Positions 25,205 through 33,526 of a stretch of DNA of 64,000 nt are shown in pieces (position 1 is the first letter of the stretch; each line of letters begins with the position of its first letter). The DNA is from Streptomyces alfalfae (GTDB lineage: Bacteria; Actinomycetota; Actinomycetes; Streptomycetales; Streptomycetaceae). The position numbers were made by a program, and so were the translations under genes. The notes under the pieces were generated by a model. The model was not told the DNA's origin. It made no database searches and saw nothing but the letters and a program-made list of their open reading frames with translations. The DNA is taken from the NCBI RefSeq assembly GCF_004127445.1, contig NZ_QEXM01000042.1, positions 218,779-282,778 on the forward strand, in the 5' to 3' direction.

Positions 25205-26368
25205 GTGGACCTCACGTACACCGCCGAGGAGGAGGAGTTCCGCGCGCACCTGACCGAATGGCTCGCGCGTACCCTCCCCGGCCTGCCGCCGCGCCCCGAC
25301 CCGCTCGACTGGCCCGGCAGGCGGGTCTACGACACGGGGTGGCAGCGCAGGCTGTACGACGCCGGGTACGCGGGCCTGCACTGGCCCGTCGACGCGGGCG
25401 GCCGGGGCGCCACGCCCACCCAGCACCTGATCTTCCTCGAGGAGACCGAGAAGGCGGGCGCCCCCTACGTGGGGGCCAACTTCGTCGGCCTGCTGCACGC
25501 CGGGCCCACCATCGCCTCCGAGGGCACGCCCGAGCAGCGGGCGCGCTGGCTGCCGCCCGTCCTGAAGGGCGAGGCGGTGTGGTGCCAGGGCTTCAGCGAG
25601 CCCGGCGCGGGAAGCGACCTCGCGTCGCTGCGCACGCGCGCGTGGCGCGACGGCGACGACTACGTGGTGAGCGGTTCCAAGGTGTGGACCTCGCACGCCG
25701 AGGTCGCCGACTGGTGCGAGCTGCTGGTGCGCACGCGGCCGGTGAGCGAGGCCGTGCCCAAGCACCGGGGCATCACCTGGCTCGCCATGCCGATGGACGC
25801 CCCCGGGGTGACCGTGCGCCCGCTGCGCACCCTCGCCGGGTCCACGGAGTTCGCCGAGGTCTTCCTCGACGAGGTCAGGGTCCCCGTCTCGCACCGGGTG
25901 GGCGCGGAGAACGACGGCTGGCGCGTGACCATGGTGACCCTCTCCCACGAGCGCGGCGCCGCCTTCGTCGGCGAGGTCGTGGCCTGCCGCCGCGTCCTCG
26001 GCGACCTCGCCCGCGAGGCCCGCGCGAACGGCCGCTGGGGCGACGCGGTGCTGCGGCGCAGGCTCGGGCGCCTGAGCGCCGAGTTCACGGCCCTGTGGCG
26101 GCTCACCCAGTGGAACGTGAGCGAGGCCCAGCGCTCGGGCGGGGTGCCGGGAGCGGGCGGCTCGGTCTTCAAGCTGCGGTACTCCCACGCGCGCCAGGAG
26201 CTGTACGACGCCGCCGCCGAGGTCCTCGGGGCGGGCGCGCTCGACCTGGGGCACGAGTGGACCATGGACCGGCTCTCCTCGCTGTCGTACACGATCGCCG
26301 CCGGGACCTCGCAGATCCAGCGGAACATCGTGGCCGAGCGCATCCTCGGCCTCCCGAAGGGCCGGTGA
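25205..26368 (+). CDS. Acyl-CoA dehydrogenase, large-subunit type (FadE26/FadE30-like)
   Basis: FAD enzyme of 387 residues with N-terminal helices (DLTYTAEEEEFRAHLTEWL), the middle-domain motif GFSEPGAGSDLASLRTRA near 136-153, KVWTSHAEVADWC, and the C-terminal TSQIQRNIVAERILGLPKG. Its direct partner downstream is a shorter, divergent dehydrogenase. Such pairs form alpha2beta2 enzymes in actinobacterial steroid side-chain and ring catabolism (family knowledge). The first intact gene of an operator-controlled operon; start GTG 25205 follows the amidohydrolase remnant. Confidence 0.92.
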   Translation: MDLTYTAEEEEFRAHLTEWLARTLPGLPPRPDPLDWPGRRVYDTGWQRRLYDAGYAGLHWPVDAGGRGATPTQHLIFLEETEKAGAPYVGANFVGLLHAGPTIASEGTPEQRARWLPPVLKGEAVWCQGFSEPGAGSDLASLRTRAWRDGDDYVVSGSKVWTSHAEVADWCELLVRTRPVSEAVPKHRGITWLAMPMDAPGVTVRPLRTLAGSTEFAEVFLDEVRVPVSHRVGAENDGWRVTMVTLSHERGAAFVGEVVACRRVLGDLAREARANGRWGDAVLRRRLGRLSAEFTALWRLTQWNVSEAQRSGGVPGAGGSVFKLRYSHARQELYDAAAEVLGAGALDLGHEWTMDRLSSLSYTIAAGTSQIQRNIVAERILGLPKGR

Positions 26369-26376
26369 GGGCGGGC

Positions 26377-27231
26377 GTGGACTTCCATCTCACGGACGAT
26401 CAAGAGGCGTTGCGGAAGGGGACGCGGGCCATCCTCGCGGGGCGGTTCTCCCCGAGGGAGGCCATGGACGCCCCCGGCCGCCTCGACAGGGACCTGTGGC
26501 GCGCGCTCGGCGACGCCGGGTTCTTCGCCCTGGCGCTCGACGAGGCCGCGGGCGGGGTCGGCCTCGGGCTGCCGGAGGCCGTCCTCGCCTTCGAGGAAGC
26601 GGGGCGGGCGCTGCTGCCGGGGCCCGCCGTGGCGACGTTCCTCGCGGCGGGCCGGGTGCCGGGCGCCGCCGAGGGGACGGCGGTGGTGACCGCGGTCGAC
26701 GGGGTGCTCGTCCCCTGGCTGGCGGAGGCCGACACCGTACGGGGGGACGCCGCCGAAGCCGTGCCGCTGCGGTCCGTCGACCCGCTCACGCCTCTGCACC
26801 GGGTGCCGGGCGCGGGGAGGCGGGCGTCCGCGGAGGCGGTGCTCCTCACGGCCGCCGAACAGCTGGGCAGTGCCGGACGGACGTGCGAGATGGCGGTCAA
26901 ATATGCCCGCGAACGCGAACAATTCGGTCGCCCCATCGGCGCGTTCCAGGCCGTGAAACACCTGTGCGCACAGATGCTCGTACGGACCGAGACCGCCCGT
27001 GCCGCCGTGTACGCGGCGGCTCTGACCAGGGACGAGACCGAGACCGCCGGCGCCAAGCTGCTCGCCGACGACGCGGCCACGCGCAACGCCGGGGACTGCC
27101 TCCAGGTGCACGGCGGCATGGGCTTCACCTGGGAGGCGGAGGTGCATCTGCACCTCAAACGGGCCTGGGTGCGCGCGGAACTCGGACGCACGGCGGCCGA
27201 GGCCGAGGAAACGCTTGCGGAAGCTCTCTGA
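26377..27231 (+). CDS. Acyl-CoA dehydrogenase, short partner subunit
   Basis: 284 residues, shorter than a normal 380-residue dehydrogenase: the central beta-domain is much reduced between LPGPAVATFLAAG and ASAEAVLLTAAEQLG. Retained features are the N-terminal VDFHLTDDQEALRKGTRAILAGRF and the C-terminal YAREREQFGRPIGAFQAVKH and HGGMGFTWE. This is the pattern of the second subunit of heterotetrameric acyl-CoA dehydrogenases, so I infer a complex with the preceding gene product. GTG 26377 is 8 bases after that stop; GTG 26365, overlapping it as GTGA, is an alternative. Confidence 0.88.
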   Translation: MDFHLTDDQEALRKGTRAILAGRFSPREAMDAPGRLDRDLWRALGDAGFFALALDEAAGGVGLGLPEAVLAFEEAGRALLPGPAVATFLAAGRVPGAAEGTAVVTAVDGVLVPWLAEADTVRGDAAEAVPLRSVDPLTPLHRVPGAGRRASAEAVLLTAAEQLGSAGRTCEMAVKYAREREQFGRPIGAFQAVKHLCAQMLVRTETARAAVYAAALTRDETETAGAKLLADDAATRNAGDCLQVHGGMGFTWEAEVHLHLKRAWVRAELGRTAAEAEETLAEAL

Positions 27232-27619
27232 CAACGCACGGTGACGCTACGGAGCGTTGATACCGGGTTGTGTCCTACGCGTGACTCGTCACGGCGTGGA
27301 GTCGGTGTCCGGCTCGGGTACCTTGTGTCAGATGCGAGTGGTTCTGAGCCTGAGCCATCCCGGTGCTGCCCCTGCGGCGGCTCCGGACCCGGCGATGCGC
27401 GCCGCTCGCCATGCGGGGCGGGGTTTTCTGCCCGCCTGTTCGACCCCCCGCGGTACGCGTCGCACAGTATGCAGCACGCGTACTCCTTCGCGCTGGAATA
27501 TGCCTGAAGCGCTTGTTGGGGTGACAGAACGTCAATCATGCTGTCTCCGATGGGGATCACGTTCCGTGACCCCGTGGAGTCGCGAGGCGATGTGTCCGCC
27601 GGTTCGGATGGTGTGAGCG
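27232..27619. other. Gene-free stretch upstream of the HATPase gene
   Basis: About 390 bases. ATGCGAGTGG at 27331 opens a frame of low plausibility, and ATG 27538 opens a 39-codon frame overlapping the HATPase gene; neither has family character. GTGTCAGATG and GCTTGTTGGGGTGACAG look promoter-like but no complete -35/-10 pair is convincing. I call nothing here. Confidence 0.4.
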
Positions 27620-28063
27620 GTGCAGGTGCTTCATGTTCAGCTGGAGGTCGGGGCTGACCCCGCGGAGGTGGGACGGGCCAGACGCTGGGCCCGTTCACGG
27701 CTCGCGGGTTCAGGGATAGAAGCCGACGAGCCGGTGGCCGAGACGCTGATCCTGCTGATCTCGGAACTGGTCACCAACGCGGTCGTGCACACGGGCTGTC
27801 CCGCGGTCCTGCGCATGCTGCTCCCCGGTGTTCCCGAGGACGCGCCGCGGACGGTCCGCGTCGAGGTGGCCGACACCAGCGCCAGACCCCCCAAGCAGCG
27901 GCACGCCGACGGCGACGACACCAACGGCCGAGGTCTTGAGCTGGTGAGCGGTCTCGCCGACCGCTGGGGCTGGCAGCCCGAGGGTGCGGGCAAGAGCATC
28001 TGGTGCGAGGTGGACCGCTGCGACCCCGACGCGCCGGCCGTCGCCTTCGACGGGGTGTCCTAG
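27620..28063 (+). CDS. HATPase-domain protein (RsbW/SpoIIAB-like anti-sigma kinase)
   Basis: 147-residue histidine-kinase-like ATPase of the anti-sigma/serine kinase class. The N box is ISELVTNAVVHTGCP (about residues 47-61) and the G box region is DDTNGRGLELVSGLAD (about 98-113); no phospho-acceptor or sensory domain is present. GTG 27620 starts the domain. It would bind ATP and either sequester a sigma factor or phosphorylate a STAS antagonist. It is not next to a sigma gene; the STAS protein at 21.8 kb is the nearest possible partner. Confidence 0.87.
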   Translation: MQVLHVQLEVGADPAEVGRARRWARSRLAGSGIEADEPVAETLILLISELVTNAVVHTGCPAVLRMLLPGVPEDAPRTVRVEVADTSARPPKQRHADGDDTNGRGLELVSGLADRWGWQPEGAGKSIWCEVDRCDPDAPAVAFDGVS

Positions 28064-28529
28064 GGGGACCTCGACGTCGACGCCGACGTGGACACGGCTT
28101 ACGAGGCCGTCTGAACCCCGCGACAGCGGATGGACCGGCGTGGACACGGCTCACGAGGCCGTCTGGGTCCGCGTCACCGGACGAACACGATGTCCGGGGT
28201 CGTCCGGAGCGGTGCGGATCCTGCGCCGTGTGCGCCGTGGCGTGACGCGATGCGCACGCCCGTGCGCGGGTGGGGTAAACCAGGCATAATTCCTGTTTCG
28301 CCCAGCGGGTATTGACGCATCGTGTCCGATTGATCACGCTTGTGGGCAGCGATTCGCCGCGAGGGGACGACGAGGGCGCCGGACACGGCAGTCCTTGCCG
28401 AGACGCGGGTCGCACAGTCGGCGTCGGCCCCCTCGCGCACGCGAGGGTGAGCGTCGAACGCCGAGCCGGAAGGCGGCGTGCGGCACCGCACTCGGGGGGC
28501 GGAGTCCGCGCGCCGCCGTTCCCGCATCC
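28064..28529. other. Gene-free stretch with a 26-base duplication
   Basis: No gene is supported. A 26-base direct repeat, GTGGACACGGCTyACGAGG plus GCCGTCTG, occurs at 28088-28113 and 28140-28165 with one mismatch. The remainder, between the HATPase stop and the cyclase stop, must hold the terminator of the minus-strand cyclase gene, but no strong hairpin is evident. Confidence 0.5.
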
Positions 28530-29504
28530 CTACAGCACGGCCACCGGAGCCACGGGCGTGCCCGTGCCGCCGACGAACGGCTCGGGCATCGCGGAGAGCA
28601 GGAACGCGTACCGGGAAAGTTCTGCACAGGCTGTGGACAACTTTTCGAGATTCCAGTTCTGGCCCTGGATCATCCCCATCTCCACCAGGTGGAGCGCGTG
28701 CACGGGCAGCCACAGGTCCTCGATCTCGGGCGGGAAGATCTCGAACGTGAGGGTGTCGTTGGCGACCGCCGCCACGTCGCGCGCGTGGAACCACTCGGGT
28801 GTGCGCACCGAGAGGCCGGGCGACGGATGGCCGTACGCGTGGTTGTCGCCCGCGAGGCAGACCTGGATCTGCCCCGTGCGCACGAGGGCGATGTCCCCCG
28901 CGCGGACCTCGACACGCCCGAACTCCGCGGCCTCGTCGAGATCTTGGGGCGTCACCGCGTGGTCGCCGGGCAGCCGGTCGAGCCCCTTGGCGCGCGCCAC
29001 GTCGAGCAGGACGCCGCGCGAGACGACGTACGGGATCGCGTCTATGCCGCTGAACCGGGCGCCGGTGTGTGCCGTGATGGTGCCCGCGGGGCGGCCGTTG
29101 TAGATCTTCCCGGAGTGCGAGGCGTGGGTGAGCGCGTCCCAGTGGGTGGCCGCCTGGAGCCCCATCGTCACCGCGTCGTCGCTGGTGGCGACCGTGCCGG
29201 GGCCGAAGAGCTCCTGGTTGATCTGCACCATCGTGTGGAGGGGGTTCACGCGGCCCGGGATCATGCCCGTCTGGACGCCGCCCTCCTTCAGGGGAAGGGC
29301 GAGCGGGACGCGGCGGCCCGTGCGGACCTCGGCGGCGGCCCGGCGCACGACCTCGTCGGTGATGAGGTTCAGCGTGCCGATCTCGTCCCCGACGCCCCAA
29401 CGGCCCCAGTTGTTCACGCGCTTGGCCAGGTCGTGGAACGCGGGCGGCAGGGCGGACGGGGCGGAGAGGGGCGGGCCCGGAAGGGCGGCGTCCGTGTCTG
29501 ACAT
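28530..29504 (-). CDS. Cyclase-family (metal-dependent) hydrolase
   Basis: 324-residue member of the cyclase/kynurenine formamidase-like fold (Pfam Cyclase). The metal-binding signature HxGTHxDxxxH appears as AATHWDALTHASH (about residues 113-125), the variant seen in many actinobacterial members. GDIALVRTGQ and WFHARDVAAVANDTLTFE are other conserved blocks. Likely hydrolyses a cyclic amide, ester or CoA-linked ring intermediate; substrate unknown. ATG 29504 has a GGGGAG site; the frame open upstream is the shadow of the divergent SDR gene. Both share an operator-bearing promoter region. Confidence 0.85.
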   Translation of the reverse strand: MSDTDAALPGPPLSAPSALPPAFHDLAKRVNNWGRWGVGDEIGTLNLITDEVVRRAAAEVRTGRRVPLALPLKEGGVQTGMIPGRVNPLHTMVQINQELFGPGTVATSDDAVTMGLQAATHWDALTHASHSGKIYNGRPAGTITAHTGARFSGIDAIPYVVSRGVLLDVARAKGLDRLPGDHAVTPQDLDEAAEFGRVEVRAGDIALVRTGQIQVCLAGDNHAYGHPSPGLSVRTPEWFHARDVAAVANDTLTFEIFPPEIEDLWLPVHALHLVEMGMIQGQNWNLEKLSTACAELSRYAFLLSAMPEPFVGGTGTPVAPVAVL

Positions 29505-29534
29505 GGGTGCTCCCCGGGGCTTGTCTTTCCGTGT

Positions 29535-29566
29535 CTGACGGGCCATAGAATCTAACGGACCGTCAG
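29535..29566. promoter_or_regulatory. Two regulon operators between cyclase and SDR genes
   Basis: CTGACGGGCCATAGA (29535-29549, right half degenerate) and CTAACGGACCGTCAG (29552-29566) are 17 bases apart. TAGAAT at 29546-29551 between them is a good plus-strand -10 for the SDR gene (TTGTCT at 29521 as -35); TAGATT on the minus strand can serve the cyclase gene. Confidence 0.7.
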
Positions 29567-29588
29567 AAACCGCGGGAAGGGGCCGGAC

Positions 29589-30500
29589 GTGGGGAACTTC
29601 TTGGCAGGCAAGGTGGTCGCCGTGACCGGCGCCGGACGCGGCATCGGCAGGGCCGTCGCCCTCGCCGCGGCCTCCGAGGGCGCCAAGGTGGTCGTCAACG
29701 ACTACGGCGTCTCCATGGCGGGCGGCGAGCCGGCGAGCGAGGTGGCCGACGCCGTGGTCAAGGAGATCAGGGCCGCCGGCGGCGAGGCCGTCGCCGTCGC
29801 CGACGACATCTCGTCCATGGCGGGCGGGCAGCGCGTCGTCGACGTGGCGCTCGCCGAGTACGGGCGCGTCGACGGCGTGGTGTGCGTGGCCGGCATCCTG
29901 CGCGAACGGATGCTGTTCAACATGTCCGAGGAGGAGTGGGACCCCGTGGTCGCCACCCACCTGAAGGGCACGTTCACCGTCTTCCGGGCGGCCTCCGCGG
30001 TCATGCGGAAGCAGGGCTCGGGCACGCTGATCGGCTTCACCAGCGGCAACCACCAGGGCTCCGTCGCCCAGGCCAACTACAGCGCCGCCAAAGGAGGGAT
30101 CATCTCCCTGGTGCGCAGCGCGGCGCTGGGGCTCCACAAGTACGGGGTGACCGCCAACGCCGTGGCCCCCGTGGCCCGTACGCGCATGTCGGCGAACGTC
30201 CCCATGGAGCTCAAGGAGATCGGGGAGCCGGAGGACGTCGCCGCGCTCGTCACCTATCTGCTCAGCGACCGGGCCCGCGCGGAGAAGATCACCGGGCAGG
30301 TCTACACGATCGCCGGACCCAAGATCGCCGTATGGGCGCAGCCGCGGGAGCTGCGCGCCGGGTACGCGGACGGCGCCTGGACCCCGGAGAAGATCGCGGA
30401 CTTCCTGCCCGGGACGGTCGGCGCCGATCCGATGCCGCTGCTGGCCCAGGTGGAGGCCATGGCCGATGCGGCGGCCGCCCGTCAGCGGCCCAACGCCTAG
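29589..30500 (+). CDS. Short-chain dehydrogenase/reductase (3-hydroxyacyl-CoA dehydrogenase type)
   Basis: NAD(P)-dependent SDR, 303 residues. Cofactor motif TGAGRGIG (residues 14-21), NDYG after beta-2, catalytic Ser in FTSGNHQG and the YSAAK pair near 160-164. The C-terminal extension (FLPGTVGADPMPLLAQVEAMA) and the overall pattern resemble peroxisomal-type D-3-hydroxyacyl-CoA dehydrogenase modules (HSD17B4-like). It opens a plus-strand operon with the dehydrogenase and zinc alcohol dehydrogenase that follow, under the double operator. Start GTG 29589 follows GGGAAGGGG. Confidence 0.9.
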   Translation: MGNFLAGKVVAVTGAGRGIGRAVALAAASEGAKVVVNDYGVSMAGGEPASEVADAVVKEIRAAGGEAVAVADDISSMAGGQRVVDVALAEYGRVDGVVCVAGILRERMLFNMSEEEWDPVVATHLKGTFTVFRAASAVMRKQGSGTLIGFTSGNHQGSVAQANYSAAKGGIISLVRSAALGLHKYGVTANAVAPVARTRMSANVPMELKEIGEPEDVAALVTYLLSDRARAEKITGQVYTIAGPKIAVWAQPRELRAGYADGAWTPEKIADFLPGTVGADPMPLLAQVEAMADAAAARQRPNA

Positions 30501-30508
30501 GACCCGCC

Positions 30509-31819
30509 GTGGATTTCGGGTTCGGCCCCGAGGACGAGCGGTTCCGGGCGGAGGCGCGGGCGTGGCTCGCTGAGCACCTCACCGGTGACTACGCCCGTGC
30601 GGCGGGCAGCGGCGGCCCCGGCGGCGAACACGAGGCCGGCGCGGTCCGGCGGGCCTGGGAGCGCGAGCTGGGGCGTGGCGGATGGATCGGGCTCGGCTGG
30701 GACTCCGGTGCGCACGGCGACTACGGCAACCGGCGGGCCACGCTGACCCAGCAGGTCGTCTGGGCCGAGGAGTACGCACGCGCGCGGGCGCCGGGGCGGT
30801 GCGGGCACATCGGCGAGAACCTGCTCGCGCCGACGCTGCTGGCCCACGGCGGGAGGGAGCTGTGCGACGAGTTCCTGCCCGGGATCGCCCGGGGGGAGGT
30901 GCTGTGGTGCCAGGGATACAGCGAACCGGGGGCCGGCTCCGACCTGGCGGGGGTGCGGACCCGTGCCGTGCGGGAGCCCGGCGGGGGCGCCTACGCCGTC
31001 ACGGGGCAGAAGATCTGGACGTCGCTCGCGCGGGAGGCCGACTGGTGTTTCGTGCTCGCGCGGACGGAGGCGGGGTCATCGGGACACCGGGGTCTTTCCC
31101 TGCTCCTGGTGCCGATGGACCAGCCGGGGCGGATCCAGGTGCGGCCCATCCGGCAGCTCACCGGGTCCAGCGAGTTCAACGAGGTCTTCTTCGACGGTGC
31201 GCGGGCGCGTGCCTCGCATGTCGTGGGCGGTGAGGGCCACGGGTGGGCCGTCGCCATGGCGCTCCTCGGGTTCGAACGCGGGGTCTCCACGCTGGCCCAG
31301 CAGATCGGCTTCGCGGAGGAGCTGGCGGGGGTCGTGCGCGACGCCGTCGCCTCGGGGGCGGTGGGGGATGCGGTGGTGCGGGAGCGGGTGGTGCGGTTGT
31401 GGGCCGAGCTGAGGGTTATGCGATGGAATGCGTTGCGGACGTTGGGGGGCGGTGGGGCTGGAGGGTCTGGGGGGTCTGGGTCTGGGGGGCCAGTAGGGCC
31501 TGGGGGGCTTGGGGGATCTCGGGGGGCTGAGGTTTCTGGAGGGCTTGGGGGGGCTGCGGGTGGGCCGAGCGTGGCCAAGCTGTTGTGGGGGCGGTGGCAT
31601 CAGCGGTTGGGGGAGCTGGCCGTGGAGGTGAGGGGGGCCTTGGGGGCGGTCGCGGGGCGTGACTGGTCCGAGGACTCGCCGTACGAGATCGACGCCGCGC
31701 AGCGGCTCTTTCTGTTCTCCCGCGCCGACACCATCTACGGCGGCTCCGACGAGGTCCAGCGCAACATCATCGCCGAGCGCGTGCTCGGTCTGCCGAGAGA
31801 GGCCAGGGGGCCTCGGTGA
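30509..31819 (+). CDS. Acyl-CoA dehydrogenase with Gly-rich insertion
   Basis: 436-residue acyl-CoA dehydrogenase: DFGFGPEDERFRAEARAWLAEHL at the N-terminus, GYSEPGAGSDLAGVRTRA, KIWTSLAREADWCFVLART, and C-terminal EVQRNIIAERVLGLPREA. Between MRWNALRTLG and SVAKLLWGRWHQRL (about residues 312-354) it carries about 40 residues of almost pure Gly with Ser/Pro, encoded by G-run DNA, where relatives have a short turn between helices of the C-terminal domain. Whether the enzyme still folds is uncertain. GTG 30509 follows TAGGA by 7 bases. Confidence 0.87.
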   Translation: MDFGFGPEDERFRAEARAWLAEHLTGDYARAAGSGGPGGEHEAGAVRRAWERELGRGGWIGLGWDSGAHGDYGNRRATLTQQVVWAEEYARARAPGRCGHIGENLLAPTLLAHGGRELCDEFLPGIARGEVLWCQGYSEPGAGSDLAGVRTRAVREPGGGAYAVTGQKIWTSLAREADWCFVLARTEAGSSGHRGLSLLLVPMDQPGRIQVRPIRQLTGSSEFNEVFFDGARARASHVVGGEGHGWAVAMALLGFERGVSTLAQQIGFAEELAGVVRDAVASGAVGDAVVRERVVRLWAELRVMRWNALRTLGGGGAGGSGGSGSGGPVGPGGLGGSRGAEVSGGLGGAAGGPSVAKLLWGRWHQRLGELAVEVRGALGAVAGRDWSEDSPYEIDAAQRLFLFSRADTIYGGSDEVQRNIIAERVLGLPREARGPR

Positions 31820-31829
31820 GGGGTGCGTG

Positions 31830-32879
31830 GTGAGGGGTGTCCTCTTCGACGGGAAGCGTGTCGAGGTCGTCGACGACCTGGAGGTACGGGGCCCCGGGCC
31901 GGGCGAGGTCCAGGTCGCCGTCGCCGCGGCCGGGCTCTGTCACAGCGACCTCTCCGTGATCGACGGGACCATTCCGTTTCCGTCGCCGGTGGTGCTGGGG
32001 CATGAGGGGGCCGGGGTCGTCTCGGCGGTCGGCGCCGGGGTCGCGCATGTCGCCCCCGGTGACCACGTGGCGCTCTCCACCATCGCGAACTGCGGCACCT
32101 GCGGTGAGTGCGGGCGGGGGCGGCCGACCATGTGCCGTGCGGCCATCGGGCGGCCCGAGCAGCCGTTCTCGCGGGGCGGGCGGCCGGTGTACCAGTTCGC
32201 GGCGAACTCCGCCTTCGCCGAGCGCACGGTCGTCAAGGCCGTGCAGGCGGTGCGGATTCCCGAGGACATTCCGTTGACGTCCGCGGCGTTGATCGGGTGT
32301 GCGGTGGTCACGGGGGTGGGGGCGGCGTTGAACCGGGCGCGGGTCGGGCGGGGGGACTCGGTGGTCGTCATCGGGGCCGGGGGGATCGGGCTGAACGTGG
32401 TGCAGGGGGCGCGGATCGCGGGGGCTTCGATGGTGGTGGCCGTGGACACCGACGCGGGGAAGGAGGGGGTGGCGCGGCGGTTCGGGGCCACGGACTTCTG
32501 TTCCTCCACGGGGGCGGTTCGGGAGGTGCTGCCGGGTGGGGCGGACCATGTCTTCGAGTGTGTGGGGCGGGTTTCGCTGGCGCGGGAGGCGATCGAGCTC
32601 CTGGACCGGCATGGGCAGGCGATCCTGCTCGGGATGCCGGCGGCTGCGGCGGAGGCGTCGTTCGTGGTCTCGTCGCTGTTCCTGGACAAGTCGATCCTGG
32701 GGTGCCGGTACGGGAGTGCGCGACCGCAGCGGGACTTCGCGCTGTACGCGTCGCTGTACCGGGAGGGGCGGTTGCTGCTCGACGAGTTGGTGACGTCGAC
32801 GTACGGGGTGGAGGATTTCGCGAAGGCGGCGGAGGATGCGGGGGCGGGTGGGGTGGCTCGCGCGATCCTCACGTTCTGA
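31830..32879 (+). CDS. Zinc-dependent alcohol dehydrogenase (MDR family)
   Basis: NAD-dependent dehydrogenase of 349 residues. Catalytic zinc region GLCHSDLSVIDG and GHEGAGVV; structural zinc cysteines in NCGTCGECGRGRPTMC; Rossmann motif GAGGIGLNVVQGA near residues 183-195. It resembles class III-like/aryl alcohol dehydrogenases that work on alcohols released in CoA pathways. GTG 31830 has GAGGGG upstream; GTG 31827 is equally possible. It ends the operon begun by the SDR gene. Codon third positions remain strongly G/C, in contrast to the T-richer spacer after it. Confidence 0.9.
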   Translation: MRGVLFDGKRVEVVDDLEVRGPGPGEVQVAVAAAGLCHSDLSVIDGTIPFPSPVVLGHEGAGVVSAVGAGVAHVAPGDHVALSTIANCGTCGECGRGRPTMCRAAIGRPEQPFSRGGRPVYQFAANSAFAERTVVKAVQAVRIPEDIPLTSAALIGCAVVTGVGAALNRARVGRGDSVVVIGAGGIGLNVVQGARIAGASMVVAVDTDAGKEGVARRFGATDFCSSTGAVREVLPGGADHVFECVGRVSLAREAIELLDRHGQAILLGMPAAAAEASFVVSSLFLDKSILGCRYGSARPQRDFALYASLYREGRLLLDELVTSTYGVEDFAKAAEDAGAGGVARAILTF

Positions 32880-32880
32880 C

Positions 32881-33305
32881 CTGGGCGGCTGGTTCCTGGG
32901 CCACCTCGCCGCAGCGCCTGGACTCGCCTGGCCTTGCCTCGCCTCGCCTCGCGGTTGTGGTGGGTCTCGCTTCGCGCTCGCGGTGGGTCTCGCTTCGCGC
33001 TCGCGGTGGGCCTCGCTTCGCGGTTGTGGTGGGTCTCGCTTCGCGGTCATGGTGGGCCTAGCCTCGCGCTCGCGGTGGGTCTCGCTTCGCGGTGGTGCCT
33101 CGACTCGCCTCGCGGTTGTGGGGTCCTCGCTGGTCTTTCGGGGCGCCTCGTCTCGTGGCGTGCATCGCTGGGCTTTCGGGGCGGGGCCGCACCGGTATGT
33201 CCGTCCTCGCTATCGCCTGCGTGGCCGCCGGATCGCTGCGGGCCCCCGCAGCCGTGCGTACCGTGCTCCGGGCGGACATACCGCCACGACCCCTCCGGCC
33301 GCGAC
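32881..33305. repeat. Composite repeat, copy B (inverted): tandem array plus core element
   Basis: The gap 32880-33526 holds no supported gene. From about 32930 to 33175 is a degenerate tandem array (CTCGCTTCGCGGTTGTGGTGG-type units of about 22-25 bases). Bases 33178-33300 are the inverse of the element at 7790-7927: 45 bases match at 42 positions. CGGTATGTCCG (about 33192) and CGGACATACCG (about 33273) form imperfect terminal inverted repeats. Open frames over it are low-complexity. Bases 33306-33526 hold nothing recognisable. Confidence 0.75.
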
Positions 33306-33526
33306 CCGACTGCGGGCCGTCGTCGGACGGGGCGAACGACGACGGCACGTCCAGCTGTCCCTCGGCCGCCCATGGACTCGTCTCGGGTCTGTCCGCCCCC
33401 AAAGGCCCCCCTTGGGCTTCTGCCGACTTCCCGCGAGGGGGGTGCCTCTGTCCGCTCGCTGCCCCGGGGCCTCCGACGGCTCGCGTCCCTACCCCGCATG
33501 GCTTTCCCGAACTCCGGCATGGCCCC

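Noticed and set aside
31261..31285. tRNA-like T-loop GGTTCGAACG
   Set aside because: Lies inside the acyl-CoA dehydrogenase coding sequence and no cloverleaf can be built around it. I found no tRNA in the window.
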